This document shows positions 48,501-58,021 of a stretch of 64,000 nt of DNA, one piece after another. The stretch's first letter is position 1; the number at the start of each line of letters is the position of its first letter. The position numbers and the translations under genes are program-made. The notes under the pieces were generated by a model, which was not told the DNA's origin, ran no database searches, and worked only from the letters and a program-made list of their open reading frames with translations. This DNA comes from Rufibacter radiotolerans (lineage in GTDB: Bacteria; Bacteroidota; Bacteroidia; Cytophagales; Hymenobacteraceae): contig NZ_CP010777.1 in the NCBI RefSeq assembly GCF_001078055.1, positions 4,369,001 through 4,433,000 on the forward strand, given 5' to 3'.

Positions 48501-49775
48501 TTAGTAGTTGAACAACGGGAACTGTAACATCCAGTTGTTGATGTCTTTTCTGGTCTGTGAAATGATGGTCTCGTTGTCATGGTTCATGAGCACGCGGTCA
48601 ATGTACTCCACAATGCGATCCATGTCTTGTTCCTTCAGCCCGCGGGTAGTTACGGCAGCCGAGCCAATTCGGATTCCGGAAGTCACAAAAGGTGATTTGT
48701 CATCAAACGGCACCATGTTCTTGTTGATGGTGATATCGGCTTTGATCAAGGTGTTTTCCGCCAGTTTACCGGTCAAGTCCTTAGATCTGAGGTCAATCAG
48801 CATCAGGTGATTGTCTGTGCCGGCTGAGATAAGCTTGTAGCCACGGCCCACCAGAGAATGAGCCAGCGCCTGGGCGTTTTTCTGCACCTGCGCGGTATAT
48901 TCTTTATAGGAAGGCGTGAGGGCCTCAAAGAAAGCCACGGCCTTGGCGGCAATCACGTGCTCCAGTGGTCCGCCCTGCGTGCCCGGGAACACGCCGCTGT
49001 CCAGCAAGGAAGACATCATGCGTACTTCGCCCTTAGGCGTCTTCAGCCCGAACGGGTTTTCAAAGTCTTTCCGCATCATGATCATCCCGCCGCGCGGTCC
49101 CCGTAGGGTTTTGTGGGTGGTGGTGGTCACAATGTGGCAATAGTCAAACGGGTCATTCAACAGTCCGGTGGCAATAAGGCCGGCCGGGTGCGAGATATCG
49201 GCTAACAAAAGAGCCCCTACCGCATCGGCGGCCTCGCGCAGTACTTTGTAGTTCCAGTCACGGGAGTAGGCCGAGGCCCCACAGATGATCAGTTTCGGTT
49301 TCTCGCGCTCAGCTACCTCTCTGACTTTCTCCCAGTTGATTTCGCCAGTCTCTGGCTCTACGCCATAGAAAGAAGGCTTGTACAGCTTGCCGGAGAAGTT
49401 CACCGGCGACCCGTGGGTTAAGTGCCCACCGTGTGACAGGTCAAAGCCTAGAATTTTATCACCGGCGTTTAACACGGCCAGCATCACCGCGGCATTGGCC
49501 TGCGCGCCGGAGTGCGGCTGTACGTTCACCCACTCCACCCCGAAGAGTTCTTTGGCCCTATCAATAGCCAATTGCTCCGACTGGTCTACTATCTCACAGC
49601 CCCCGTAATAGCGCTTGGACGGCAAGCCCTCGGCGTATTTATTGGTGAGCACGCTGCCCATGGCCTCCATTACCTGGTCTGACACAAAGTTTTCTGAGGC
49701 AATAAGTTCTAAGCCGTGCAGTTGGCGCTGATGCTCTTTCTGGATAAGATCGAAGATTTGGGAATCGCGTTGCAT
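48501..49775 (-). CDS. glyA: Serine hydroxymethyltransferase
   Basis: A 424-residue PLP enzyme that converts serine plus tetrahydrofolate to glycine plus methylene-tetrahydrofolate, the main source of one-carbon units. The start MQRDSQIFDLIQKEHQRQ and LELIASENF are standard, as are QPHSGAQANAAV and the PLP-lysine block TTTTHKTLRGPRGG (Lys near residue 227). The SGVFPGTQGGP block completes the assignment. The ATG at 49773-49775 fits family length, and a clear promoter lies 24 nt upstream, so the gene is monocistronic. Confidence 0.96.
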   Translation of the reverse strand: MQRDSQIFDLIQKEHQRQLHGLELIASENFVSDQVMEAMGSVLTNKYAEGLPSKRYYGGCEIVDQSEQLAIDRAKELFGVEWVNVQPHSGAQANAAVMLAVLNAGDKILGFDLSHGGHLTHGSPVNFSGKLYKPSFYGVEPETGEINWEKVREVAEREKPKLIICGASAYSRDWNYKVLREAADAVGALLLADISHPAGLIATGLLNDPFDYCHIVTTTTHKTLRGPRGGMIMMRKDFENPFGLKTPKGEVRMMSSLLDSGVFPGTQGGPLEHVIAAKAVAFFEALTPSYKEYTAQVQKNAQALAHSLVGRGYKLISAGTDNHLMLIDLRSKDLTGKLAENTLIKADITINKNMVPFDDKSPFVTSGIRIGSAAVTTRGLKEQDMDRIVEYIDRVLMNHDNETIISQTRKDINNWMLQFPLFNY

Positions 49776-49798
49776 GTGAGATATTGTTAGTAGGTGCC

Positions 49799-49829
49799 CA
49801 AAAGTACAGCCATTGCAGCAAATAACCAA
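49799..49829 (-). promoter_or_regulatory. Probable promoter of glyA
   Basis: On the reverse strand TACTTTTG (49799-49806) is an exact TAnnTTTG box, with TTG (49827-49829) upstream after a 20-nt spacer. The ATG lies 24 nt further on. Confidence 0.6.
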
Positions 49830-49870
49830 TGGTTTAGGGTTGAAGGCGCAAGAGAAATGGTGCGCAGTGG

Positions 49871-49900
49871 TTTAAAGGCGTTTTACGGAAAAGGGTATAA
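49871..49900. repeat. GTTTT palindrome, degenerate copy
   Basis: TTTAAAGGCGTTTTACGG with a damaged right half, adjoining the terminator at 49898. Confidence 0.4.
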
Positions 49901-49932
49901 AAAAAGCCCCAGGCTGAACCTGAGGCTTTTTG
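49898..49932 (-). terminator. Intrinsic terminator of the 805-residue T9SS cargo gene
   Basis: AAAAAAGCCCCAGG and CCTGAGGCTTTTT around CTGAA; the A-run gives a U tract in reverse-strand transcripts. It lies 18 nt beyond the stop codon. Confidence 0.85.
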
Positions 49933-49949
49933 TGATTGGGTTTGAATGT

Positions 49950-52367
49950 TTACTGCTTTATCAATCGTTGGGTCTGTCTTTCCCCATTAACCTCCGTTGT
50001 GAGTAAGTAAATGCCAGGCTTTACTTGTGGGCCTAAAGTAAGATCGGTTTCAGAAGCACCGGCAGAAATTTTTACCTTTTTTTCAAAGGCTACCTGGCCA
50101 TACTCAGAAATAAGTTTTACTAACATCTCACCTGCTTTTTCTGCGTTAACGACTACTCTTACCTTGTTTGTGAAGGGATTGGGAGAAGCGGTGACAGAAT
50201 TGGCAGAAGGCTTGAACTCTACCTCTATGGTCTGGCTGTAAGTAAAGGAGCCATCCAGGTTAACTCTTTTAAGGCGGTAGTAGTTGGCCTGCCCTTGTAA
50301 TGGGCTTACATCTTCTGCATGGTACACTGCGACTGCCGCGTTGTTACTGTTCTGTCTAGGTGCATTTGTGATGATGGTCTTGAATTCGTTACTCTCTAAG
50401 CTGGTAGCTATTTCCACATCATAAGAAGCAGTGTTACGACCAGCAACCATCCACTTGAGTTTGACGGTTTTTGCGTTCCAGTGACCAGTGAAATCCATTT
50501 CTTCTACGGTAACTGCAGGCTCTTCTTTCACTGGTTGAGAAGCAATGAAGTCAATAGCCGAAGTGCCGTTATGGAGGTAATATTCAGTGAGGTCTGAAAT
50601 GCCAGTAAGTTCTGCGGTAAAATAGTTACCCGTTGCAGAGAAGGTGGCATTAGGAAGATATGAGGTAACGGCGCCATCTTCTGTATTGTCTATATAGGCA
50701 CAGTTTTCTGTGGTGCCTGCGCTATAGGTTGTAAACGAGAGGTCAGAGAGTGATGTCACCGCATTATTGGCGGCACTATAGGCCTCAAGCTCTGAGGCTA
50801 AACCATAAAGCCTAATGCTTACTGGCTTGTCTGCGCTTGGCTGGTTAGAAGATCTTATTCTCCAGTTCCTGGCAAAAGCATTTATAATACTCCCTTCGGC
50901 GTTTTTTAAAGCTAGGTTAGGATTGGAGTTCACGGCAAAGTCAATGGATACCTCACCTAAAATATTTCCACCGTCACGAATAGCGGCAATTACTTCTCCT
51001 TCATATTTAATTTCCTGCCAGGTATTTGAACCTGTTGAGGTGATGCTTAGGGAAGGTGTGCAAGCGTTAAAATCAGTAGGAGCCTTGGGAGAATAAATGA
51101 GAGAACCGCAGTTTAAGAAGTTCCAACCTGTAGTAGTTCCTATTGATGTGCTGGCTAAGCCTGCAAAATAATTTCCTGGGCCAGTGGCAGTAACATCAGA
51201 AATAGTAAGGTAATCTGTGCAAAAGCCAAAAGATGAAAAATTAACGTTGGCTGTTTGGCCAGCAATAGAGGATTTGATAGTAGTCAAAGATCCGGCGCCT
51301 GGGGTAAAAAGACTTTCTACAGTTTGAGTCTGGCTACTTTCTAAGGTAAGTGTATTTCCCTCGGCTAAGTCAGCTTTAGGAAGCGAAAGCCCAACAAATG
51401 TATTGCTTTGGTTGATTATGGAGTTTGACCCATGGAACGTGACTAATTTGTATGATTTGCCACCGCCATTGAATACATGTGTGTTGGGTCCGTTAAGGGT
51501 GAAAGTGGCCCCGGTTGCATCTAGGTTTAAGGACGGGTTGATATTCCAGGTGCTCAAATAATCAATGGAAGTACTCCCTATTTCCAAGGTTCTGGCGGCA
51601 GTGCCCACAGAATTAAAGGTGTTTACTGAAATTGGGTGGCCATTGGTTTTGAGGGTTCCCTCATTAAGATTAATGGTTCCGTTGGCAGCGGCTCTTATCT
51701 GGCTTTGAAGTTCCCAAATCCCGCCTCCTTCAAATGTAAGAACGGTGTTAGGGGCTAAGATCCTTGCCTCTAAGTTTACCGGAATGTTTATGCCTGAAGA
51801 TTTGAATATAAGGTTGAGGCCTTTTACTCCGGTAAAGGTTAAATCAAGATGGGCCTGCAGTCCTCCATGTATATTTAATGTCTGCCCGTTTCCGTCAAAA
51901 GAGGCCCCCCGGATATTAGTCCAGGTAATGTTTTTTGTGTGTGCTTCTACGTCTAAAGTGATTTTCTGGCCTGAGAAAAGAAACGAATTCAAATCAAAGA
52001 CTACATCATCTTCTGCTGTAGGCAATGATTGATGCTTTATTTTTCCTCCGCTGGTAGTTGCCCAGTGGCCTAATTCACTCCATGCGCCGCTACCGCGGTT
52101 ATTCAATCCAAAAGGAACCCAATAATAGGTTTTACCAGTGGCTGTTGAATCGGCTAAGGGTAGACTAGATACTATTTTTCCTAGTAGGGCAAGATTAGTC
52201 AGGGACAGCTGAGCATGCGTGGTTGCAAAATGGCCTTCATTCATAATCTTAGTTGACCTGAAAGGGGCAGACAGGCTGCCTTTTGCAGATACCAGAGTGC
52301 GGCAGGTCAAAATCAGGCACAAGATCAGGTAGGGAATAACCTTCAAGTGAGTAATTGTTTTCTGCAT
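49950..52367 (-). CDS. Secreted T9SS cargo protein with type A sorting domain
   Basis: An 805-residue exported protein. A hydrophobic leader (residues 9-27) is followed by a beta-helix/adhesin-like region rich in short repeated Thr/Asn/Gly strands, including GNGQTLNIHGGLQAHLDLTF. Next is a fibronectin type III-like domain (YYRLKRVNLDG). The C-terminus is a classical type A sorting domain (ASPNPF, then GIYLLTTEVNGERQ and RLIKQ). The type IX system exports such proteins across the outer membrane and attaches them to the surface. Its C-terminal third is paralogous to that of the next gene. The ligand of the body is unknown. Confidence 0.87.
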   Translation of the reverse strand: MQKTITHLKVIPYLILCLILTCRTLVSAKGSLSAPFRSTKIMNEGHFATTHAQLSLTNLALLGKIVSSLPLADSTATGKTYYWVPFGLNNRGSGAWSELGHWATTSGGKIKHQSLPTAEDDVVFDLNSFLFSGQKITLDVEAHTKNITWTNIRGASFDGNGQTLNIHGGLQAHLDLTFTGVKGLNLIFKSSGINIPVNLEARILAPNTVLTFEGGGIWELQSQIRAAANGTINLNEGTLKTNGHPISVNTFNSVGTAARTLEIGSTSIDYLSTWNINPSLNLDATGATFTLNGPNTHVFNGGGKSYKLVTFHGSNSIINQSNTFVGLSLPKADLAEGNTLTLESSQTQTVESLFTPGAGSLTTIKSSIAGQTANVNFSSFGFCTDYLTISDVTATGPGNYFAGLASTSIGTTTGWNFLNCGSLIYSPKAPTDFNACTPSLSITSTGSNTWQEIKYEGEVIAAIRDGGNILGEVSIDFAVNSNPNLALKNAEGSIINAFARNWRIRSSNQPSADKPVSIRLYGLASELEAYSAANNAVTSLSDLSFTTYSAGTTENCAYIDNTEDGAVTSYLPNATFSATGNYFTAELTGISDLTEYYLHNGTSAIDFIASQPVKEEPAVTVEEMDFTGHWNAKTVKLKWMVAGRNTASYDVEIATSLESNEFKTIITNAPRQNSNNAAVAVYHAEDVSPLQGQANYYRLKRVNLDGSFTYSQTIEVEFKPSANSVTASPNPFTNKVRVVVNAEKAGEMLVKLISEYGQVAFEKKVKISAGASETDLTLGPQVKPGIYLLTTEVNGERQTQRLIKQ

Positions 52368-52884
52368 AATGTTAAAATTAGGGTTTAGTAGTATTAGATA
52401 AGCTTGTTAATGGGGGTATGAAAAATAATTCTATAATTGGCTAATAAGGTAAGAGGCAGTTGTTTTATGATAATGCATAGCTATAGCTTTAAATGGTTTT
52501 GCTTAATTATGATAATAATTATAAATGATATTCTATTTTTGGCTTCTGAATGGGCAATACCTATTCTATTGGTCAATTTTATATACTAATATATGTCATA
52601 ATTATATATAGGCAAGGGGTTATAGAGTATCTGAGATAAATATTTGGAAAATATAATTGCGTGGTGGAAAGTTTGCTGATTACTGCCCTTCATGCATGTT
52701 GTGTATAAGACCGCCTGTTTTTTTAGCTTATAATTTAAAAGATGGGAAGGCGAAGATTAAATAGCTCAGAGGACTTGTAACTTTTCATCTGAGGGAAGGG
52801 CTTACTAGAGGAAGTGGGCCCTTGATGAGTTGGCGCTGCGTTTGGCTGCTTACTTTGTTGAAGAGCTTGTTTGATGATTTTGAA
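52368..52884. other. AT-rich intergenic region upstream of the 805-residue cargo gene
   Basis: About 515 bp of very AT-rich DNA without a credible gene. It should hold the promoter of the cargo gene, but I could not place a clean consensus. Confidence 0.5.
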
Positions 52885-52922
52885 CATAAAAAAAGGGGAA
52901 GCATTTGCTTCCCCTTTTTTTA
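52885..52922 (-). terminator. Intrinsic terminator of the IPT/TIG protein gene
   Basis: AAAAAAAGGGGAAGCA and TGCTTCCCCTTTTTTT around a TT loop: a long A run on one side and a long T run on the other, 16 nt from the stop codon. Confidence 0.92.
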
Positions 52923-52937
52923 TGGCTAGTGAGTAAC

Positions 52938-55900
52938 CTATTGTTTAATCACACGTGCTGTGGTTACCTGGCCATTTAACTCTGTAGTCAGGATGTAAAT
53001 ACCAGAGCTTAAAGACGAGTTGTTTAATGGAAGTTCAACTGTTGATACTCCGCTTTCAACTGTAAATGTTTGCTCAAAAGCCTTTTTGCCGGTTACGTAG
53101 TAAAGTACTACTGTGAGTTCACCAGCTTTGGCAGCGTCTACTTCCACGTTCAGGTTCTGAACAAAAGGATTTGGATAAACCTTTACCTGAGCATTAGAAG
53201 GTTCGGTTACGGCTTTGTTAACAGCAATTACTTTGCTCAGTTCAGAGGCACCATCTAGGTCAACTTGCTTTAAGCGGTAGTACGTTACTGGGGCTTTTGG
53301 AGTACGATTTATGAATTCATAAGACTGTACTACTGAGCTGTTAGTTACTTTGCTGTCTACGCGTCCAATCGTTACGAAACCTTCTTTGGTAGGATTAGCA
53401 CTTGTCTGCACTTCAAAATAAGCGTTATCTTTTTCAGAAGCAGTTTTCCAGGTAAGGATAATGCCTTTAGAAGTTCCTTTACCAGCGAAGTCCATTAACT
53501 CTACAGGAAGCGGCTCTGGCTCAAGTACGGTGAAAGGTGCACTTGCTTCACCGCCTAACGTTGTTACCGTCATTGGGCCTGAGGTGGCGCCAGTTGGCAC
53601 GTTCATGGTAATGGTATTCGCATCTAGGTTTTCAAAAGTAGATACAGCAGTCCCATTGAAAGCAATGGCGGTGATGTCTTTCAGGTTTGATCCTTTAACA
53701 GTCACCTTAGTTCCAACTAAACCAGAATTTGGGGATAAAGAAGTTATAGTTGGTCCTACATAGAACATGGCTTGAGCTTCTCCTCCTGCGGTTGTAACCA
53801 CCAACGGGCCTGAGGTGGCTCCCGCAGGTACCTTCACTTGCAGGTTGTTGGCGTCGATTTCACCAAACTCAAGGGCGGTGGTCCCGTTGAAAGTGATGCT
53901 TGTGGGGTTGCTTAGGTTAGTTCCTGTGATCCTCACAATAGTGCCTACCGGCCCGGAGGAAGGGGAAAGCGAGGTAATGGTTGGCGCAGGAGGAAGGACA
54001 GTAAAGAGAGAAGTGCTTTCTACTACAATCACTCCTTCGTCATTATCAATTGCGATCTTACCAGTCACCGCGTTTACTGGCACGTAGCCTGTGATCACGG
54101 TGCCTTCTGGCTTGGTGGGGTCTGGGTTTACCACGATATCGTCGGCGTACGTATAGTTTCCGAATTGATCAGTGAACATAAGTCCTGCATTAGCAGAGAA
54201 ATCAGTGCCAGTTACAGTTACCAGCGTGCCCACCGGGCCACGGTCTGGGGTAAAGGAGGTTATGGAGGTAGCTACAGAGTAAGTAATGCTAGCTTCTCCA
54301 CCTGCGGTTGTAACCACCAACGGGCCTGAGGTGGCTCCCGCAGGTACCTTCACTTGCAGGTTGTTGGCGTCGATTTCACCAAACTCAAGGGCGGTGGTCC
54401 CGTTGAAAGTGATGCTTGTGGGGTTGCTCAAGTTGGTTCCTGTGATCCTCACAATAGTGCCTACCGGCCCGGAGGATGGGGAAAGCGAGGTAATGGTTGG
54501 TGCAGGAGGCGTTACAGTAAATAAGGTTACACTTTCTTCTACAATGTTGCCCTCATCATCATCAATGGCGATCTTGCCGGTCACCGCATTAACTGGTACG
54601 TAGCCTGAGATCACCGTGCCTGCTGGCTTAGAAGGGTCCGGGTTTACCACGATATCGTCGGCGTAGGTGTAGTTTCCGAACTGGTCAGTGAAGAGAAGTC
54701 CTGCATTTGCAGAGAAATTGCTGCCGGTTACAGTTACCAGCGTGCCCACCGGGCCACGGTCTGGGGTAATAGAGGTAATAGAAGCTCCCAGAACAGTAAA
54801 GTTTACTTGTGCAGATCCGCCGGCGGTGGTAACCACTAATGGGCCGGTGGAGGCATTGGTAGGAACAATTACTCTCACCTCATTACTATTGATAGCCATT
54901 ACTTCTGTAGCGATGGTGCCATTAAAGGTAATGCTTTGTAATCCATTCAGATTAGAGCCAAGGATAGTTACCTCTGCACCTATTGGTCCAGAAGACGGGC
55001 TAATGGAAGTAATGATGGGAGATGGAACCACTACTGTGAAATCTGTCTGGGCTGAACCACCTAAAGTGGTAACCACTAGTTTTCCAGCACCGTTTGCCGC
55101 ACCACTAGGTACTTTAACTGTAATTTTAGTTTTGCTCTCTAAAGTATACTCAGAAGCAACCTGGCCATTTATGGAGATGCTTTGGAAATTATCAAGGTTC
55201 GTTCCATTTACAGTTACAACTGTTCCAATAGGACCAGAAGTGGGGTCAATGGAGCTAATGGTAGGGGCTGGGATAATGGTAAAGTCGTTTGCACTAGAAG
55301 TAGTCTCATTGCTGCTAACCTTAACAGTTATCTTACCAGTAACTGCACCAGAAGGTACTTTTACTGTGATTCTGCTGTCATTAACAATTGTTAAAGTGCT
55401 GCTTTTCAAGCTAGGGTTGAAAAGGACTTCAGTGGTGTTGATTAAGTTCGAGCCATAAATATCTACCGTGGTTCCGATTCCACCAGAGGTTGGAGTAAAG
55501 GAATCTATTACGGCCGGCAGAATTACACCATTACCTGATAGGTTTACAGCGAAATTTCCTTCATCACTGTCATTGTTAGCTATAACGATTGATGCAGTCT
55601 TAGTAAAAATGGCATTTGGTTTAAATGCTACTCTGAAGGACGTTTGTTCGTTTGGCTGAAGAGTGGATGCCGTTGGCTGGGTAACTATTTCAAATTGCCC
55701 AGCAGGGTTTTCACTTGTAATGGCTAGAGGAGTTGAGATAACTAGCGGTTCTGACCCAACATTTTTGATGTAGAAGGTAGTGGGGCTGCTAGTTGTATTA
55801 GCATTTTGTGGTGCAAAAGTATAGGTGCTCCCGCTATTCATGGCGTTAGAACCAGCCAAAACTTCAATTTCAGGGCTAGTAGTTCTTTTTGTTACTACCA

Positions 55901-56480
55901 CCTGGTCCAGATAAAGGGGGATAGTACTTGAAGCAATGCTTGTCAATCTAAAGCGCACTACCCTGGTTTCAGCTTTTGGCGTAGCCAAACCTGGTACAGA
56001 TCCTCCCGGGGAACTTCCAGTGAATGGGGGTAATGTCGTCATGGTTGACCAAGGTCCGGCCGTTGTTTCGGCCTCTTCTACTATAAAGTTACCGCTAAAG
56101 GCGCTTCCACTCTTAGTGTTATAAAGAAAGGTAACTTTTTCAGGAGAATCACTAAATACGATTTGAATTTGGTCTCCCGGAGAGTCAAAAGAAGCGGCGC
56201 CAGTTTGGGTCGTGTTAGAGGCATCTGGAACTGCACCATTGCTTAGGTTAATCTTATTAGGATCTCCAGCCAATCCACTTTGTGACCAACCTGTCTTTGT
56301 CGGTGTTAATGTATTTAATGTACTCCAAGGTCCATTGTGGTTTGTCGGCAAAGATGTAGTAGACTGTGCCTGCGTCTTCAGTGCGGGGGTAGCACTTAGT
56401 AAAACCAAGACTAAAAATAGCCAGATTCTGCTTGCCCTACTTTCCCCGGAAGACATTCTTCTGAGTAAATTTTTCTCCAT
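52938..56480 (-). CDS. Large secreted protein with eight IPT/TIG domains and T9SS sorting domain
   Basis: An 1180-residue exported protein. Its parts, in order, are a signal peptide ending at KTQAQ, a beta-sandwich region, a choice-of-anchor-D-type domain (FYIKNVGSEPLVIST; NDSDEGNFAVNLSGNG, about 205-315), eight IPT/TIG Ig-like domains (about 318-1005; repeated cores SPSSGPVGT and TPDRGPVGT), a fibronectin type III-like domain and a type A sorting domain ending GIYILTTELNGQ and RVIKQ. Domains four to seven are near-duplicates encoded by two tandem 516-bp units, a sign of recent expansion. It is likely a surface adhesin or stalk, with no catalytic domain seen. Confidence 0.9.
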   Translation of the reverse strand: MEKNLLRRMSSGESRASRIWLFLVLVLLSATPALKTQAQSTTSLPTNHNGPWSTLNTLTPTKTGWSQSGLAGDPNKINLSNGAVPDASNTTQTGAASFDSPGDQIQIVFSDSPEKVTFLYNTKSGSAFSGNFIVEEAETTAGPWSTMTTLPPFTGSSPGGSVPGLATPKAETRVVRFRLTSIASSTIPLYLDQVVVTKRTTSPEIEVLAGSNAMNSGSTYTFAPQNANTTSSPTTFYIKNVGSEPLVISTPLAITSENPAGQFEIVTQPTASTLQPNEQTSFRVAFKPNAIFTKTASIVIANNDSDEGNFAVNLSGNGVILPAVIDSFTPTSGGIGTTVDIYGSNLINTTEVLFNPSLKSSTLTIVNDSRITVKVPSGAVTGKITVKVSSNETTSSANDFTIIPAPTISSIDPTSGPIGTVVTVNGTNLDNFQSISINGQVASEYTLESKTKITVKVPSGAANGAGKLVVTTLGGSAQTDFTVVVPSPIITSISPSSGPIGAEVTILGSNLNGLQSITFNGTIATEVMAINSNEVRVIVPTNASTGPLVVTTAGGSAQVNFTVLGASITSITPDRGPVGTLVTVTGSNFSANAGLLFTDQFGNYTYADDIVVNPDPSKPAGTVISGYVPVNAVTGKIAIDDDEGNIVEESVTLFTVTPPAPTITSLSPSSGPVGTIVRITGTNLSNPTSITFNGTTALEFGEIDANNLQVKVPAGATSGPLVVTTAGGEASITYSVATSITSFTPDRGPVGTLVTVTGTDFSANAGLMFTDQFGNYTYADDIVVNPDPTKPEGTVITGYVPVNAVTGKIAIDNDEGVIVVESTSLFTVLPPAPTITSLSPSSGPVGTIVRITGTNLSNPTSITFNGTTALEFGEIDANNLQVKVPAGATSGPLVVTTAGGEAQAMFYVGPTITSLSPNSGLVGTKVTVKGSNLKDITAIAFNGTAVSTFENLDANTITMNVPTGATSGPMTVTTLGGEASAPFTVLEPEPLPVELMDFAGKGTSKGIILTWKTASEKDNAYFEVQTSANPTKEGFVTIGRVDSKVTNSSVVQSYEFINRTPKAPVTYYRLKQVDLDGASELSKVIAVNKAVTEPSNAQVKVYPNPFVQNLNVEVDAAKAGELTVVLYYVTGKKAFEQTFTVESGVSTVELPLNNSSLSSGIYILTTELNGQVTTARVIKQ
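53788..54819. repeat. Two tandem 516-bp repeat units inside the IPT/TIG gene
   Basis: The segment beginning GCGGTTGTAACCACC at 53788 recurs exactly 516 bp later at 54304 and stays nearly identical for long stretches. 516 bp is 172 codons, two IPT/TIG domains, so frame and domain order are preserved. The following boundary near 54820 is diverged. Confidence 0.88.
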
Positions 56481-56886
56481 AACGCTACTTTAAAATTGAT
56501 GAACTGTTTTTTTTCTGGGTTAACTATAAAATATTGGTCAATACTTATTTATGGGTATTTTGCAATAAAGCTCTCTTATAAAAATAGTAATATTAAATAA
56601 TATATTTATATTTTTTAAGAACGCTCATTTTGGGGCATTCCCATACGGGTAAAATTACAATAAAGTTTAAGATTCTAAGATATTATTTTATAAATTTTTA
56701 AGTATTAAGGCGACGGTACTGCTGCGGAGGAATAATATATAAATGGCCTAATATTTGAAGAAGCGCCCCGTAGCCTAGTTATAATGCTAAAGATGAGCCT
56801 ATGGATTAAATGGAGGGATTGCGTTAAATAGGAAAATATGAAGGAAGGTTTTTGGAGGTCTAAAAAGAAGGACAATTATCAGAACA
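56481..56886. other. AT-rich intergenic region upstream of the IPT/TIG gene
   Basis: About 405 bp, very AT-rich, no credible gene or RNA. It carries the start region of the IPT/TIG gene and the 3' side of the phosphatase gene. Confidence 0.5.
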
Positions 56887-57582
56887 TTACTTAGTCTTAA
56901 TGGAATAAGGCTCTTCGGTATTTTGCAAAAATAATAGTGCTAAAGTGTCTAGGTTAAGGGCGCACAACTGGCCAAACTCTTGATTCTTATAATACACGCA
57001 ACCGGCATCAAGGTTAATGGCTGGCCGCTTCCTGCTGACCGCTTGCTCAATGCTTGCTCTTGGGATAGGGAGATGCCCGTGCAGTAGTCTTCTCTCTCCT
57101 AATTTGGCCAGCGAAGGCTGCATGCGTTTGGTGTTGAGCAGTACAAAGTTATTGGTTAAGAAAGGGTTGGAAAGAGAGAAGTCCAGGCCGGCGTGCACCA
57201 ACACGTAATCATCTAGCAAAGCCATAAGCGGAAGCGACCTGATAAAGGAGATATAGGCTGGGTCAATGTCTTGAAAGGAGGCTACCCCAAAATTCTGCAG
57301 GGTATTCTGCTTGTCTTCCGGCGTAAGCCAAACGGTATGCTCCCCTTTGGCTATGGCATCTAACAATAGTTGGTCATGGTTGCCGCGCAGGCAGGTAAGC
57401 CGGAAGCCTTGTTTCTGCAGGGAAAAGATATAGTCCAGCACTCCTTTGCTGTTGGGGCCTTTGTTAATATAATCGCCTAAGAGATAGAGGTGGTCCTGGG
57501 GCTGAAGCTGGATAACCTGCTCCACCATTTTTTGGAAGGTAACAAGACAACCATGAATATCAAAGATGGCATACCGGGCCAT
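56887..57582 (-). CDS. Calcineurin-like metallophosphoesterase (PPP-type Ser/Thr phosphatase family)
   Basis: A 231-residue cytoplasmic phosphoesterase. Metal-binding motifs are in order: DIHG (residues 8-11), GDYINKG (about 36-42), GNHD (about 67-70), LVHAGLD and LLHGHLPI. The layout is that of bacterial PPP-family protein phosphatases such as PrpA/B and lambda phosphatase. GDYINKG departs from the usual GDYIDRG: the metal Asp of GD is kept, but the following Asp and Arg are replaced by Asn and Lys. Activity is expected, but on an altered substrate or with weaker phosphate binding. Bis(5'-nucleosyl) tetraphosphatases share this fold. Confidence 0.85.
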   Translation of the reverse strand: MARYAIFDIHGCLVTFQKMVEQVIQLQPQDHLYLLGDYINKGPNSKGVLDYIFSLQKQGFRLTCLRGNHDQLLLDAIAKGEHTVWLTPEDKQNTLQNFGVASFQDIDPAYISFIRSLPLMALLDDYVLVHAGLDFSLSNPFLTNNFVLLNTKRMQPSLAKLGERRLLHGHLPIPRASIEQAVSRKRPAINLDAGCVYYKNQEFGQLCALNLDTLALLFLQNTEEPYSIKTK

Positions 57583-57673
57583 AGGGGAAAGCGTTAAGTA
57601 AAAGTCAAAAAAAGGTGTACGGTTAGGAATCAGAGCTGTTTCCAGGCATCATCTATCCAGTAAGGGTAAAATA

Positions 57674-57709
57674 AAAAAGGCACCTCCCGTAAAGAAGGTG
57701 CCTTTTCAT
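57674..57709 (-). terminator. Terminator after the 80-residue hydrophilic protein gene
   Basis: AAAAAAGGCACCT pairs with AGGTGCCTTTT around CCCGTAAAGA; gives a U tract on the reverse strand. Confidence 0.8.
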
Positions 57710-57725
57710 TTATAGGGAAACCAAA

Positions 57726-57968
57726 TCAGGAACCGCCATAGCCTGGCTTGTCAATGTTTGGTTTATTGGTGTTTCGGTTGGGGTGGGTGCGGGCCTCCGG
57801 AACCGGACGCTCCTGATCATCCAGGTGCTTGGCTACCAGTTCTTCCGCGCGGTCAATGGCCTCTGGTCCGCCGGTGGTTTTGGCGCCGGCTTTGTCATCG
57901 CCTCTGTTGGCGGGTCCGCCCTTTTGAGACTTAGAGTCCTGGTTGGTGTTATTGCTTTTATATGGCAT
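57726..57968 (-). CDS. Small hydrophilic protein, possibly stress-related
   Basis: An 80-residue very hydrophilic protein without hydrophobic core: N-terminus rich in Asn, Lys, Gly and Ser, a short helix with AIDRAEELVAKHLDDQE in the middle and a Pro/Asn/Gly-rich end. No family recognised; the composition recalls intrinsically disordered stress or desiccation proteins. It is preceded by a perfect AAGGAGG ribosome-binding site, unusual in this phylum, which predicts strong translation. It forms a run with a second such gene and an SDR gene of the general-stress type. Confidence 0.7.
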   Translation of the reverse strand: MPYKSNNTNQDSKSQKGGPANRGDDKAGAKTTGGPEAIDRAEELVAKHLDDQERPVPEARTHPNRNTNKPNIDKPGYGGS

Positions 57969-57973
57969 GAGTT

Positions 57974-57980
57974 CCTCCTT
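57974..57980 (-). promoter_or_regulatory. Strong Shine-Dalgarno site of the 80-residue protein gene
   Basis: Reverse-strand AAGGAGG, 5 nt before the ATG at 57966-57968. It fits the anti-SD perfectly, whereas the other starts checked closely in this window show little SD sequence. Confidence 0.7.
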
Positions 57981-58021
57981 TTTAAGTTAGTTCAACATAT
58001 CATTTATCACTCGTCACTAGA

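Noticed and set aside
54688..55458. 256-codon forward frame antisense to the IPT/TIG gene
   Set aside because: Its length follows from the repetitive, biased sequence of the IPT/TIG gene; no independent features.
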